Below are positions 1-12,560 of a stretch of 64,000 bases of DNA, in pieces. The notes below the pieces were generated by a model. The model was given only the letters and a program-made list of their open reading frames with translations, ran no database searches and was not told the origin of the DNA. Both the position numbers and the translations under genes were made by a program. Source of the DNA: Misgurnus anguillicaudatus (lineage: Eukaryota > Chordata > Actinopteri > Cypriniformes > Cobitidae); NCBI RefSeq assembly GCF_027580225.2, contig NC_073340.2:16686001-16750000 (forward strand), given 5' to 3'. Numbering within the stretch: the stretch's first letter is position 1; every line of letters begins with the position of its first letter.

Positions 1-457
1 TATTTTACCCAACCATGGGTTAAAACTTTCCAGCGTAAAGATGTCCAAAAGATGTCAGAATAGCTTAATATTAATTCATTTGCTGATCATCTTCCTTCTG
101 CTTATGAGTTTTTTGCTTGAAATGATCATTGATCTACATCTTCCAGCTAGAATAACTGGGAACAAGACGAAAGCTTCAAAGTGATTCAAAGCAACAATAT
201 AGCAAATATCATTATTTTTCTGTCTGTTATAAATTCTGTTGATTTGCACAACCCTTTGGGTTGTCGGTTACAGTTTTCTTCATCCTTGATAACTTACATG
301 ACCAGTGTTGTTAGACCCCCTCCCTTGTTTAATTTCCACTTCCTGCTTTATTCTTGGCCTAATTCAAACGAAAGACAGCTGTGCGGCCGAGCGAGGGTGC
401 GGGTTAACTCAAGAGATGGAGCGAGAGAGAAAGTGACCTCTTCAACTGTTTTAACAG

Positions 458-655
458 ATTGTGGGAATCGGAGAGTGCAACGGTGTGGAGCACCACCAAC
501 ACAAGGCAGTGGGGCATGGCCGTGTTTCCAGCCTTCTGTGTGGGATTTACGGCCAGGTTGAAACTGGGCAAGCTCCACATCACATTGAGAATTGTTTGCC
601 TTATATGTGCAGCATTCTTGTACACTGTTAAAATAAAGATTCAGAGGGGGATCTT
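458..655 (+). other. Possible terminal exon of an unidentified transcript
   Basis: An acceptor-like TTTTAACAG ends at 457. The frame starting at 458 stays open for 57 codons to a TAA at 629-631, and AATAAA follows directly at 632-637. The 58-residue-scale peptide is not recognised. This could be the 3' exon of a non-coding RNA, of a gene left of the window, or chance. Confidence 0.15.
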
Positions 656-660
656 AACGG

Positions 661-790
661 TGATGCCATAGAAGAACCATTTTTGGTTCTCCAGAGAACC
701 TAAAAGAGTCATTTTTCTCTTACCTTTTTATAGTCTGTTGAACCATTTTCCACGGCAAAGAATGGAACAATACAGCCAAACAAAAATCTT
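661..790. repeat. Hairpin-like dispersed repeat fragment
   Basis: The stretch AGAACCATTTTTGGTTCTC forms a small perfect hairpin and is followed by further short GAACC / GGTTC complements. It resembles a dispersed fish repeat. Ends are not defined. Confidence 0.35.
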
Positions 791-1085
791 TAAAGTCCCC
801 TTGAACCAGAAGTCATGATCGACTTTACTTCACGGGTTGTGACGTATTTTTCGAGTGAAACAGAATATAACGCAAGGAAAATAGTTGGCGTGGTTTGTGT
901 TTTCATTGTGCTTTTTTGGATATAGAAAAGTAGATATTTTATTCAGAAATAAATCTGAAAGCAGCAGACTGACGGAGTTAACGGATGCTCCTGCCCAAGC
1001 CATCTAGTTGACGTCATTAGAGAGAATGATTGAGGGCACATAATTTTTTTTTAAATAATGACTTACATGGATAAATTGTTTATAA

Positions 1086-1429
1086 TAGGGCTGTCAAAAG
1101 ATTAATCACGATTAATCGGATACAAAATAAAGGTTTGTGTTTGCATAATATATTTGTATGTTTGTTGTGTGTAATTATTATGTATATACAAATACACACA
1201 TACATAAATTTAAGAAAAAATGTATTTATGTTTACATTTAAAAAAATATATATATATATAATATAAATATCTAAATGAATACATACATACATACATGTAA
1301 ATGTTTAAATACATGCATGTGTGTGTATTTATATATACAAAATAATTTCACACAGTGCACACATGTTATGCAAAAAAACAACTTTTGTTTGGTATGCGAT
1401 TGGTCGTGATTAATCTTTTGACAGCTCTA
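1086..1429. mobile_element. hAT-like MITE, family A (GGGCTGTCAAAAGATTAATC ends), 344 bp
   Basis: Inverted ends TAGGGCTGTCAAAAGATTAA and its near complement enclose an AT-rich core. A perfect 8-bp target duplication GTTTATAA flanks it (1078-1085 and 1430-1437), the signature of hAT transposition. Related copies lie at about 16625-16811, 35840-36500 and 53982-54383. Confidence 0.88.
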
Positions 1430-1437
1430 GTTTATAA

Positions 1438-2403
1438 AAAACACTGCAATATTACATTAAAAATAAGAATTGTCAGCTTTAAAGAACCTTTATAATTGTA
1501 ACCGATAGCATTACAACCTTCTGTCTAATTTCCGAGTAGGAGTTGTATTTTTGCGACATTAGCGTATAGATTTAGTTGTTACTGCATGTTGTCAAGAGCA
1601 ATGTTTGTTTAATCCATAAAGCAGCAGTTATTCAGTTAACCCATACTGCAGAAATGTTGCTATTTGTTTATTACTATTTAGAAATCAAATACGAGTACAG
1701 TTTTAGAGAGAAATGATTTGAGAAGTGAAAACAGTTAGGTTTAAATTTAGATTCAGGAGCTGGAAAAGAAAGGAATTTATAAAGACGTGCCTTTGGGTAA
1801 ACGTGGAGAAAACATCTGACTCACTGAAGGTTCTGTGATCTACACATTTACATACGGACCCTTTGTTTCTTTTTCATCAAATTCTCTTCTTGGGTCATTC
1901 CTTGTAAAATCAAAAGTTCATGTTGTATTAAGAGAGTGCAGTATACTCTTGCAGAGAACTTAAAAGGCTTTGGTAGGACTCCCTAGGGGTGGCTCGACTC
2001 TGTGTCTGGTCTCCTCTGGACTTGTTCTGGCTTCCTTAGCGGAGATGGAGAACAAGTATCTTAACCGCGTCCTCTCCCCTCTGCAGGGTTTTACTAAGTT
2101 CAAGATCCTACACAGGCTACATCTTTTTCTTACAGCAAGACTCTGGAGACCACATGGAGCATCACATCAGTTGGGCTTCAGAAGAATCCCCAGCAGTTAC
2201 AAATGTGGACTGTGTGCTATATTTAGAGGCTAGGTTAACTAAACAGGGAAAATTTGCGTGAAAATGCATTTTCAAAAATGTTTGCAGATAAGAGTATAAA
2301 TTTCTGTGGGCGATTTATTGACAAGGGGCAGGTTAAAGAACGCAGGCGCAAGAATCTTATTTTCATAACGACCAACGCGGTCAAGCAAGCAAGCAATTTT
2401 TAC
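1438..2403. other. Intergenic DNA, nothing recognised
   Basis: Short spurious ORFs only. No repeat ends, RNA genes or splice-linked coding segments were identified on either strand. Confidence 0.4.
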
Positions 2404-5400
2404 TAGAGATGCACCGATATATCGGACAATTATCAGTATCGGTCGATAAAAGATATTTTTCATACCACCAGATATACTACAGTACCTGCAATATTGGTGC
2501 ATTTCAAATTTTTAAGTATAATTAACTTGTATTTACAAGTAATGTCGACTTTGATTTGTTATCTTGACTAGTGATAAGTTGCTGAAACTTATAAGATAAA
2601 GTTGAATTAGCTTAACTTAGCTCAGACAACATACATTCACAGTGTAAGATATGAGAGATGCACCGATACTGTATATCAGGCAATCATCTGTATCGTCAAT
2701 AAAAAATAATTTTTCACACTACCGGACAATAGTTTAAAAACAGCTGATAGTCATGGTCGATATATCCTGTCAATCAAAAGAGAACAGGAAAATGCAGCTC
2801 TCGGCATCGGCAGATATCAGTCTGAATAATCAATATCAGTGGAAAAATGTAATATCGGTGCATTTCTAATTTTTAAGTATAATTAACTTGTATTTACAAG
2901 TAATGTCAACTTTGATTTGTTATCTTGTCTAGTGATAAGTTGCTGAAACTTATAAGATAAAGTTGAATTAGCTTAACTTAGCTCAGACAACATAAATTCA
3001 CAGTGTAAGATATGAGAGATGCACCGATATATCGGGCAATAATCGGTATCAGTCGAAAAAAATATATTTTTCACACTACCGGACAATAGTTTAAAAACAG
3101 CTTATAGTCATGGCCGATATATCCTATCAATCAAAAGAGAACAGGAAAATGCAGCTCTCAGCATTGGCAGATATCAGTCTGAATAATCGGTATCAGTGGT
3201 AAAATGTAATATTGGTGCATTTCTAATTTTTAAGTATAATTAACTTGTATTTACAAGTAATGTCAACTTTGATTTGTTATCTTGACTAGTGATAAGTTGC
3301 TGAAACTTATAAGATAAAGTTGAATTAGCTTAACTTGGCTCAGACAACATAAATTCACAGTGTAAGATATGAGAGATGCAACGATATATCGGGCAATAAT
3401 CGGTATCAGTCGGGAAAAAAAAATTTCACACTACCGGACAATAGTTTAAAAACAGCTTATAGTCATGGCCGATATATTCTATCAATCAAAAGAGAACAGG
3501 AAAATGCAGCTCTCAGCATTGGCAGATATCAGCCTGAATAATCGGTATCAGTGGTAAAATGTAATATCGATGCATTTCTAATTTTTAAGTATAATTAACT
3601 TGTATTTACAAGTAATGTCGACTTTGATTTGTTATCTTGACTAGTGATACGTTGCTGAAACTTATAAGATAAAGTTGAATTAGCTTAACTTAGCTCAGAC
3701 AACATACATTCACAGTGTAAGATATGAGAGATGCACCAATATATCAGGCAATAATCTGTATCGTCAATAAAAAAATATTTTTTCACACTACCGGACAATA
3801 GTTTAAAAACAGCTTATAGTCATGGCCGATATATCCTGTCAATCAAAAGAGAACAGGAAAATGCAGCTCTCGTCATCGGTAGATATCAGTCTGAATAATC
3901 GGTATCAGTGGAAAAATGTAATATCGATGCATTTCTAATTTTTAAGTATAATTAACTTGTATTTACAAGTAATGTCGACTTTGATTTGTTATCTTGACTA
4001 GTGATAAGTTGCTGAAACTTATAAGATAAAGTTGAATTAGCTTAACTTAGCTCAGACAACATCAGTGGCGAACCGTGGGTACTTCAGCTGGGCCTTCAAA
4101 ATATGCAATGAAGTGCAAATGCCTCTCCATCCATAATACTAGGCTATTCGTATTTTCGTTAAATCATACAGTGAACGTGTAAAAATTCTGAGCACGCAAA
4201 GTTAAATTACAGAATGGGCATTGTCTGCCTTTAAATGCAGTTTTAAAGTTTAAAATTACTTTAATCTAACTGATAAACACAAATACAGATTCTGCTGCTC
4301 TGTAATGACAGGGGCTCTGTAAATTTGCATTTAACAAGCTTAAATTATGTTCTTTAATTTATATTTTATTTTTGGAAATATATATTTAGCTGTCGGATAC
4401 CTTGTTAATCTCTTTTTCATAAAGGGAAATATAGCACCCTGCGTTCTCAGTGCACTTCCTTGTGGCTTATAACTGTTGTTATAAGATATCCAGGGCTCGC
4501 AAAATCGCAAGCCCGAGCCCTCAGGTCCCGGGGCTATTGCGAATTCTTGTCGGGCTACCAAAATGTATCTCCGCCCTGCCCATCGGGTATAGCGAGGTAA
4601 AAAATATTTTTCGCGTTCTCTCAGATTTAGTTAGGAAATTATATTGTATGTAATTCGGCGTTGTCTGTCAGTCATTACTATCCTCACGTAACAAGTGAAA
4701 CTGTCAGGAAGTAAAAGTATAATTAAACCCATTATTTTTCTCGTGTTCGCGTCATATGCACAGGCTCCTCTGCACGCGCTTCTCCCAGCTGTGCTCTTCA
4801 CGAGTACGCGCTTAAGTAATTTCGTTTTTACCTCAGCCCTATCAAGCTAGCCACAACGTCAATCACGTTTTCCGCCATTTACCTCAACCAATCTCACCGC
4901 AGAGATTCGGGCCATTAGACTGTATTAATATTAACGGTCTATGATCTTCGTCTTCGGTGTTTTACGGCAGCTCGCATCCAGTTTGTTGCATGATTAGGAC
5001 TTCATGAAGGCTTACAATGTTTTGTTTTTTGCCCGCCCACTTAAAAACAAAACGTGATTGGTCGATTTGCCTGTCACTCTCCACACCAAAACACATAGCT
5101 TGGCCTTCCTTGGGATTCATGAAGTCCTAACCAATGAATGAGCCAGCTAACCGGGCCTTAATAGAGACGGACGATTCTGATTGGATTAGATGTTTTCATG
5201 ACATGAACCTGACAGTAAGCTTAACGTTAGAACATAGATGAGAGAAAATATATTACATGTATTGTATTGAATTGAATTAAATAGAAATTAAAAAATGTAA
5301 AAACATATTTTTATTGAATATTATTTATTTGTATTATTATAATAAAAAATCTTTTTATACATTTTTTTAGGCCTTCTCTGAAGGCGTAGAAGGCCCTGAA

Positions 5401-5776
5401 GGTTCCCCACTGGACAACATAAATTCACAGTGTAAGATATGAGAGATGCACCGATATATCGGGCAATAATCGGTATCAGTCGAAAAAATATATTTTTCAC
5501 ACTACCGGACAATAGTTTAAAAACAGCTTATAGTCATGGCCGATATATCCTGTCAATCAAAAGAGAACAGGAAAATGCAGCTCTCGGCATTGGCAGATAT
5601 CAGTCTGAATAATCGGTATCAGTGGGAAAATGTAATATTGGTGCATTTCTAATTTTTAAGTATAATTAACTTGTATTTACAAGTAATGTCAACTTTGATT
5701 TGTTATCTTGACTAGGGATAAGATGCTGAAACTTATAAGATAAAGTTGAATTAGCTTAACTTTGCTCAGACAACAT
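2404..5776. repeat. Tandem array of about 357-bp units containing a hAT-like MITE
   Basis: The phrase GAGAGATGCACCGATATATC or a close variant recurs at about 2404, 2653, 3014, 3371, 3726 and 5441. Spacing is 361, 357 and 355 bp. The first interval is shorter (about 249 bp), and the last becomes 357 bp once the 4063-5412 insertion and its duplicated target are removed. Each unit holds a roughly 220-bp core with inverted ends GAGATGCACCGATA / TATCGGTGCATTTC plus about 140 bp of constant flank. A transposon copy with adjacent DNA has therefore been amplified in tandem. Confidence 0.9.
4063..5412. mobile_element. Non-autonomous hAT element, 1,350 bp, inserted in the tandem array
   Basis: It begins CAGTGGCGAACCGTGG and ends GGTTCCCCACTG (short inverted CAGTGG.GAACC ends). 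It is flanked by a perfect 8-bp duplication GACAACAT (4055-4062 and 5413-5420). Removing element plus one duplicate restores an uninterrupted array unit. No transposase reading frame is visible. An internal stem made of GGACTTCATGAAGGC- and ATTCATGAAGTCCTAA-type arms lies near 4990-5130. Confidence 0.92.
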
Positions 5777-6853
5777 ACTTTTTTTTATTCTGCATTAACA
5801 TACATTAAGACAACATACATTCACAGTGTAAGATACAGAAATGTGCTAAAAATGCTGCTTGTATTTTATAGGAGAACGGCCCAAAATGTGCTGTTTCGAA
5901 TGTTGTTGTATAATAATTATAACAATGTAACAATCGAATAAATTAAAAGTGTTTTGGTCAACTTTGAGACGACAAACAACCTTAGCCTATAGCAAAGGAT
6001 GATTTCGCCAATAAGACCAGACTAGTTGTTTATTTAATAGATGAAACCCAAACAATGGAGTCTGAACATCGTGTTCAGTTTCTGTTCTTAAGGGAAAGCA
6101 CTTGAATGATTACAGATGGCCGCAATTATGTTTTTGGGCAGGCGTCACCAAGTCAAACCAACATTGGTGGCAAAGAAGCGGCCAAGATGTGAATGTGAAC
6201 AGACTTACATTGACTGAAGTTTAAGTTTATGCTGGTGAAATATAAAAGATTACCTTTCTAAAAAATGCAAGAATCAACCTGTCCTAATCCTCAGTGCTCA
6301 AAAATCAAAGGATGCAACTGTATTTTTAAAACTTATTGCACATGTCATTTTTCCTTGGTTGATTTCATAGGATTCACACAATAATTCCTTTTCTTCAAGT
6401 CTTTCCCAGGTCATAATAAAAATTCATCGTATCCTAAGGACTAACACTAATGCCAATGCTAAATTATTCCTCTCTGGTTCACCTATACGGTAACACACGT
6501 CCGAGTTAATCATTCCCATAGTGCAGGCATCTGTCATGCTTTTGAAGAACAGCACGAGCAGAAGATTATTCTGCAGATACAGTACTACTGTACGGGCCAG
6601 CCGCGATCGATAATGCAATTTCAGGACTTCATGAATCATGAGAAATATCAGTGACGCTGTGAACTTTGCAAATGTCATATGTGGTATTCCTGCTCGCATT
6701 TTCAATGCATGTGATTCGATGGGCTGAAATAATGCAGATTGACTGGCCTCAAGCACTCCGGTGAATCACATCTGCCCTCTGATAGAGATGAGTAAGTTCT
6801 TCATTCACCGCAGTAAGATGAGTTACATTCACAAGCATGTAGTTTTAAGCCAC
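5777..6853. other. Intergenic DNA, nothing recognised
   Basis: Array-derived fragments continue briefly to about 5830 (CAGACAACATACATTCACAG). The rest shows no repeat ends or coding signal. Confidence 0.4.
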
Positions 6854-6857
6854 TTAA

Positions 6858-7238
6858 AGGTGCAGTGTGTAATTTTCAGAAGGATCTCTTGACAGAAATG
6901 CAAAATAATATGCAAAACTATATTATCAAGGGCGTATAAAGACCTTTTAATAATGAGCCGTTATGTTTTTATTACCTTAGAATGAGTCGTTTTTATATAC
7001 ATACACCGCGGGTCCCCTTATGTGGAAGTCGCCCTTTTGTGCCGCCATGTTTCTACAGAAGCCTTTAACGGACAAACTGTTTTTACTAAGTTGTCTCCGA
7101 CAATGACATGTTTTTCCGGTGGCTGCTACCGAAGCTTCTCTATGTGTTTCAAAAGCGAGGGGTGAGCAGTGGACTGAGCCGTTGGTTGCAATTTGCAACC
7201 TCACCACAAGATGCCGCTAACATTTACACACTGCACCT
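6858..7238. mobile_element. TTAA-flanked (piggyBac-like) MITE, family B, 381 bp
   Basis: Inverted ends AGGTGCAGTGTGTAATTT / TTACACACTGCACCT lie directly between TTAA duplications (6854-6857 and 7239-7242). Two more near-complete copies with the same TTAA borders occur at 31983-32343 and 36035-36372, with diverged relatives near 35041-35195 and 57198-57300. Confidence 0.88.
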
Positions 7239-7584
7239 TTAATGTACTTTTAAGCCATTTTACAAGATGTAATATTGGTGTGCCTAGAATGTGGCTGTGA
7301 AGTTTCAGCTCAAAATATCCCACTGGACATTTGTTATAGCATGTCCAAAAGTGCTGTTTTCATGTGTGTGTCCCTTTAATGCAAAAAATAGATCTGATTC
7401 CTGTAAATACGGTCTGGGATAATAGTATCTTTAGCCACGTTAGTGCCACAATGTGGTAGAAAACATATTTAGAAAAGCTTTTGGGAAAAGTTAACCAGTC
7501 AGTCTGTGGCCGTGGGCGAGGCTGTTAGTGTGACATCACATTAATGAGGAGTGGGTGGATTTTTTTTATTGTAGGGTGGTTGTG

Positions 7585-8108
7585 AAACCAGTCTCATGGA
7601 GTTGCGTATAAATAGCACGAAGTGTAAAAATCGTGCAATACATACGCCGAATTCCACTTTGCCGTGCATATGACACGCCGGTCCTTCTCATTAACTTAAA
7701 CAGTGCATCTTTTTTTGTTGTTTTATTTATTGGTTTCTCAATTTTTTTCTGTTTTTTTACCATTTTCGCTTGGGTTTAGGGTTAGAACAACTTTTTGTTT
7801 TATAAAAATGACATCCTAACCCAAATCCCAAGCGATCATGACTTAAATATGAACAAAAACATAGAGAAACCTGTATATTAAATAACCTCCTTAAGTAAAT
7901 CTGAAATCTAACCCTAAACCCAAGCAAAAATGGTTTAAAAAACAGAAAAAAATTGAGAAACCAATAAATAAAACGACAAAAAAGATGCACCATTTAAGTG
8001 AATGGGAAGGACTGGCGTGTCATATGCACGCCAAAGTGGAATTTGGTGTATGTATTGCACGAGTTTTACCTTCCATGCTATTTATACACATCTACATGAG
8101 ACTGGATA
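7585..8108. mobile_element. Foldback element with about 200-bp inverted arms, 524 bp
   Basis: The left arm (about 7585-7785) and right arm (about 7905-8108) are near-exact reverse complements, including CCAGTCTCATG / CATGAGACTGG, GTGCATATGACACGCC / GGCGTGTCATATGCAC and a T-rich/A-rich pair. About 120 bp of unrelated loop separates them. A 10-bp direct repeat GGTGGTTGTG abuts both outer ends (7575-7584 and 8109-8118). The size fits a MULE-type target duplication. Confidence 0.8.
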
Positions 8109-8118
8109 GGTGGTTGTG

Positions 8119-9583
8119 GTTACCCACCGTCAACACACATTTATGTTTAAACACATTGTAAATGTGGATTTTGCATAAATATAAATTGCTGTTATGAGTA
8201 TAATATATGATTTTTATCTTATTAAGTATAGATTGGTAAAAAGTAGACAGGAAAATAGTTGTGAGAGAGGTGTAACGGTCCAAAACATGACACAGACCAG
8301 ATTCAAGCCTGGATCCCAGCTCTTAAATGTCATAAAGATTAGCACATCCCACAACGCCAGATTTCATAACTTTAAGTTTAGTGTTAAATTAACTGTCCTA
8401 AAATAAAAATGTTGGCCGAGCATGTTTTAAGTAAACTTTTGGAAAAACATTTCTGCTTAAATCTAAAATAAAACTAAGCATAGACTACAAACTCAGGACC
8501 ATATACTTGAGATCCCAGCAAGCACTTTTTTCATGAGCATCAACAAGCAATCTTTTTACATTGTGCTTTGTATTTTAAATAGTGTGCATGTGTGCATGGT
8601 TGAAAATCTTTAGTTTGGTTGCTACTATAGACGTGGTGTTACTGGATATCTGCCTGTATGAGACTGCCCACTAAGACTACACTTATACAGTGGCAAATTA
8701 AATAACTTACTTAAAAGTAAAATATTGCATTTAGTTCAAACTAAATACATAATAAATGCAAGCAAAAATTAAATGAGCTTATTTTAAGTTTTGTACAATA
8801 TGCTTTACCCATACAGCTGTTGAGACTCTCCATAGATAAAACAGATTACTGCTTCCATTACCCATGACCCTTTGTAATGTTAGAGGTGCCAGACAGCCTG
8901 AGAAGTCTCAGTATTCTGTCTCTTTGAGCTTAGCTGTGTTGGCAGTGAAACTGCGGATGACTATGCTGAGTCTTGGCTGCAGATGGAGAAGAACAAGGCC
9001 CACCTGTCTGTCTGTCAGCAGACCCTTGACTCCAGCTGTCCTTCCAGCCAAGATACACTTCATGACGATCGGCCAGAGGTCTCTACCTATCCTCCCTTTC
9101 TCATCACTGTATACAGAGGCTGGGCGCTGTGAAGTTTATTGTAAACAAACGGAGTCGAGGATGTTCTTTCTAAACACACTTCCTTGCGTAACATTTTTAT
9201 TGACCCTTTTTCCATTCCTCCACTCGATTAGGTATGGTTGGAGTATTCAGAACGGGAGGGGTGTGTGCGTTGGTATGTCACAGTTTTAGCGTGTATCCGA
9301 GATCCAACCACAGCTCCTACACATGTTCAATATACACACAGCCTGATGTCGTCTTCATGCTGGAAGACGATGAAATAAACACAGTGTATAGGAGACTGTC
9401 CGACAACTCACGTCTTGCAATGAGACGCTTGAGACAGACTGGAAACTAGATTTTTTATCCTGTGATTGCACTCTTATTTGCAACATTCTTGCATGTGTGA
9501 CAGATATGGTCTATTGAAAAGATCAGCTTGTCTTCTTTAAAATTGCAGGTGGGGGAATGGTGACGTGCTGGTGTTCTCACCAG
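8119..9583. other. Intergenic DNA, no supported gene
   Basis: Contains the longest open stretch of the left flank (8864-9289, 141 codons), with low-complexity composition and no recognisable domain. No clear transposon ends. Confidence 0.4.
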
Positions 9584-11825
9584 GCTATCTGTCTAAGCTT
9601 TATGTCTATGCTGATCTAAACATATATAGTTATATTATACAGCTTTTGTCTATACTGGTCTGTATGTCTAAGCTGTGTGTCTATGATGGTCTGTATGTCA
9701 AATTATATGCTGTTCTACAGTTTGTCTAAACTAAATGTCCATGCTGGTCTATATGTCTGAGCTTTGTTTATTTATGCTGCTCTATATGTCTAAGCTATAT
9801 GTTTATGCTGCTCTATATGTCTAAGCTATATGTTTATGCTGCTCTATATGTCTAAGCTATATGTTTATGCTGCTCTATATGTCTAAGCTATATGTTTATG
9901 CTGCTCTATATGTCTTAGCTATATGTTTATGCTGCTCTATATGTCTAAGCTATATGTTTATGCTGCTCTATATGTCTAAGCTATATGTTTATGCTGCTTT
10001 ATATGTCTAAACTATATGTTTATGCTGCTCTATATGTCTAAGCTATATGTTTATGCTGCTCTATATGTCTAAGCTATATGTTTATGCTGCTCTATATGTC
10101 TAAGCTATATGTTTATGCTGCTTTATATGTCTAAACTATATGTTTATGGTGTTCTATATGTCTAAGCTTTATGTTTATGATGCCCTTTATGTCTAAACTA
10201 TATGTTTATGATGCTCTAAATGTCTAAGCTATATGTTTCTGCTGCTCTATATGTCTAAACTATATGTTTATGATGCTCTAAATGTCTAAGCTTTATGTTT
10301 ATGATGCTCTATATGTCTAAGCTATATGTTTATGCTGCTCTATATGTCTAAGCTATATGTTTATGCTGCTCTATATGTCTAAGCTATATGTTTATGCTGC
10401 TCTATATGTCTAAGCTATATGTTTATGCTGCTCTATATGTCTAAGCTATATGTTTATGCTGCTCTATATGTCTAAGCTATATGTTTATGCTGCTCTATAT
10501 GTCTAAACTATATGTTTATGGTGCTATATTTGTCTAAGCTATATTTTTATGATGCTTTAATGTCTAAGCTTTATGTTTATGATGCTCTATATGTCTAAGC
10601 TATATATTTATGCTGCTTTATATGTCTAAGCTATATGTTTATGATGCTTTAAATGTCTAAGCTTTATGTTTATGATGCTCTATATGTCCAAACTATATGT
10701 TTATGCTGCTTTATATGTCTAAACTATGTGTTTATGATGCTCTATATGTCTAAGCTATATGTTTATGCTGCTCTATATGTCTAAGCTATATGTTTATGAT
10801 GCTCGCCTCTAAATGTCTAAGCTTTATGTTTATGCTGCTCTAAATGTCTAAGCTTTATGTTTATGCTGCTCTATATGTCTAAGCTATATGTTTATGATGC
10901 TCGCCTCTAAATGTCTAAACTATATGTTTATGGTGCTCTATATGTTTAAGCTATATGTTTATGCTGCTCTATATGTCTAAGCTATATGTTTACGCTGCTC
11001 TATATGTCTAAGCTATATGTTTACGCTGCTTTATTTGTCTAAGATATATGTGTCTGCTGCTTTATTTGTCTAAACTATATGTTTATGATGCTCTATATAT
11101 CTAAGCTATATGTTTATGCTGCTTTATATGTCTAATCTATATGTTTCTGCTGCTTTATATGTCTAAACTATATGTTTATGGTGCTCTATATGTCTAAGGT
11201 ATATGTTTATGCTGCTCTATATGTTTAAGCTATATGTTTATGCTGCTCTATATGTCTAAGCTATATGTTTACGCTGCTTTATTTGTCTAAGATATATGTT
11301 TATTCTGCTCTATATTTCTAAACTATATGTTTATGGTGCTCTATATGTCTAAGCTATATGTTTATGATGCTCTAAATGTCTAAGCTTTATGTTTATGCTG
11401 CTCTATATGTCTAAGCTATATGTTTATGATGCTCTATATGTCCAAGCTATATGTTAATGCTGCTTTATATGTCTAAACTATATGTTTATGCTGCTCTATA
11501 TGTCTAAATTATATGTTTATGCTGCTCTATATGTCTAAGCTATATGTTTATGATGCTTTTTATGTCTAAGCTATATGTTTATGATGCTCTATATGTCTAA
11601 GCTATATGTTTATGCTGCTTTATATGTCTAAACTATATGTTTATGATGCTCTATATGTCTTAGCTATATGTTTATGCTGCTTTATATGTCTAAACTATAT
11701 GTTTATGCTGCTCTATATGCTGTATACGTCCATGCTGTTCTACATGTTTGAGCTATATATCCATGCAGCTCTAAATGTCTAGGGGGCTATATGTTTATGT
11801 CTAAACTGTAAGTGTATTCTGGTCC
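9584..11825. repeat. Minisatellite of 31-bp units, about 2.2 kb, roughly 70 copies
   Basis: The unit is CTATATGTCTAAGC followed by TATATGTTTATGCTGCT (31 bp). The core (about 9775-11720) is highly uniform, with runs of identical units. The edges (9584-9775 and 11720-11825) are degenerate, as expected of an array homogenised from its centre. Variant units have AAACTA for AAGCTA, GATGCTC for GCTGCTC, and a 5-bp insertion (GATGCTCGCCTCTAAATG) seen near 10800 and 10895. No frame stays open, because the unit is not a multiple of three and contains TAA. Confidence 0.95.
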
Positions 11826-12339
11826 ACCAGCTAGACCAGCATCACACCAGCACCTTAAATCATCATGTGAAGTTACACTAATCTAAACTGGTCTTTTCTA
11901 GCTGGGTTTCAAGAAAGGTTTTGGCATAAGATTTTTCTTTTAAAAACAGCATGATTTTTTACAGACAAATTTAGTTTCATAGAAGGTAACCCTCCCTTTT
12001 TTGAGTAAACTCTTCTCAGCTCCCAGAAGGGCAGGATTTTTCCCCTCTGCTAAGAGTAGCTGCTGAGTGGAGGCAAGTGTATATTCAGAGTGTGGGAGGT
12101 GGTTATGTCATCTTTCTCTTGGGAAGTTACCATGCTGCTGGTGTGATGTTAGGTAACCGCGGCACAGCCCATGTTGTCAGTCAACCTGACTGAAACAGCA
12201 AGCAGAACTTTTTAATTCCATCTGTAACATCTGATCATCAGACCAAAAAAAGAAAGAACCTGCAGTGCAGTGGTCAGCCCGGGTGTCAGATCTGCCTGTT
12301 TAACTCGCCAACCACAAACACCAGTCAGCCTGCTGTATG

Positions 12340-12560
12340 CTAGATAAACCTTTAAGCTAAAGGCCGAAGTATGGTCCATTTTCCCTTGTACGTGAGGGTT
12401 CGCGTTCAGTGCGCGTAACACAATTTTCGTCATCAGAGTGGTTTGTTGCAATGTGCATGTGTCGAACGCCTGTGTACAAATACGAGTCAAATAAACTATA
12501 CTTTGCAAGGATGTGTGTTTGACCATGCGCATACATTTGCATACACGTAAATAAAAGACT
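12340..12560. mobile_element. MITE fragment of the GGCCGAAGTAT / ACGTGTACG family
   Basis: The segment AGTCAAATAAACTATACTTTG plus neighbouring sequence recurs near 29190-29260, and in the opposite orientation near 39570-39640. This marks a dispersed family present in three places here. Exact ends are uncertain. Confidence 0.5.

Noticed and set aside
8864..9289. 141-codon plus-strand open reading frame
   Set aside because: No domain, weak context, and no homologue that I can recognise.
9584..11825. Regular short repeats resembling a CRISPR array
   Set aside because: Units are directly adjacent with no unique spacers, the context is vertebrate, and the 31-bp unit is a plain minisatellite.
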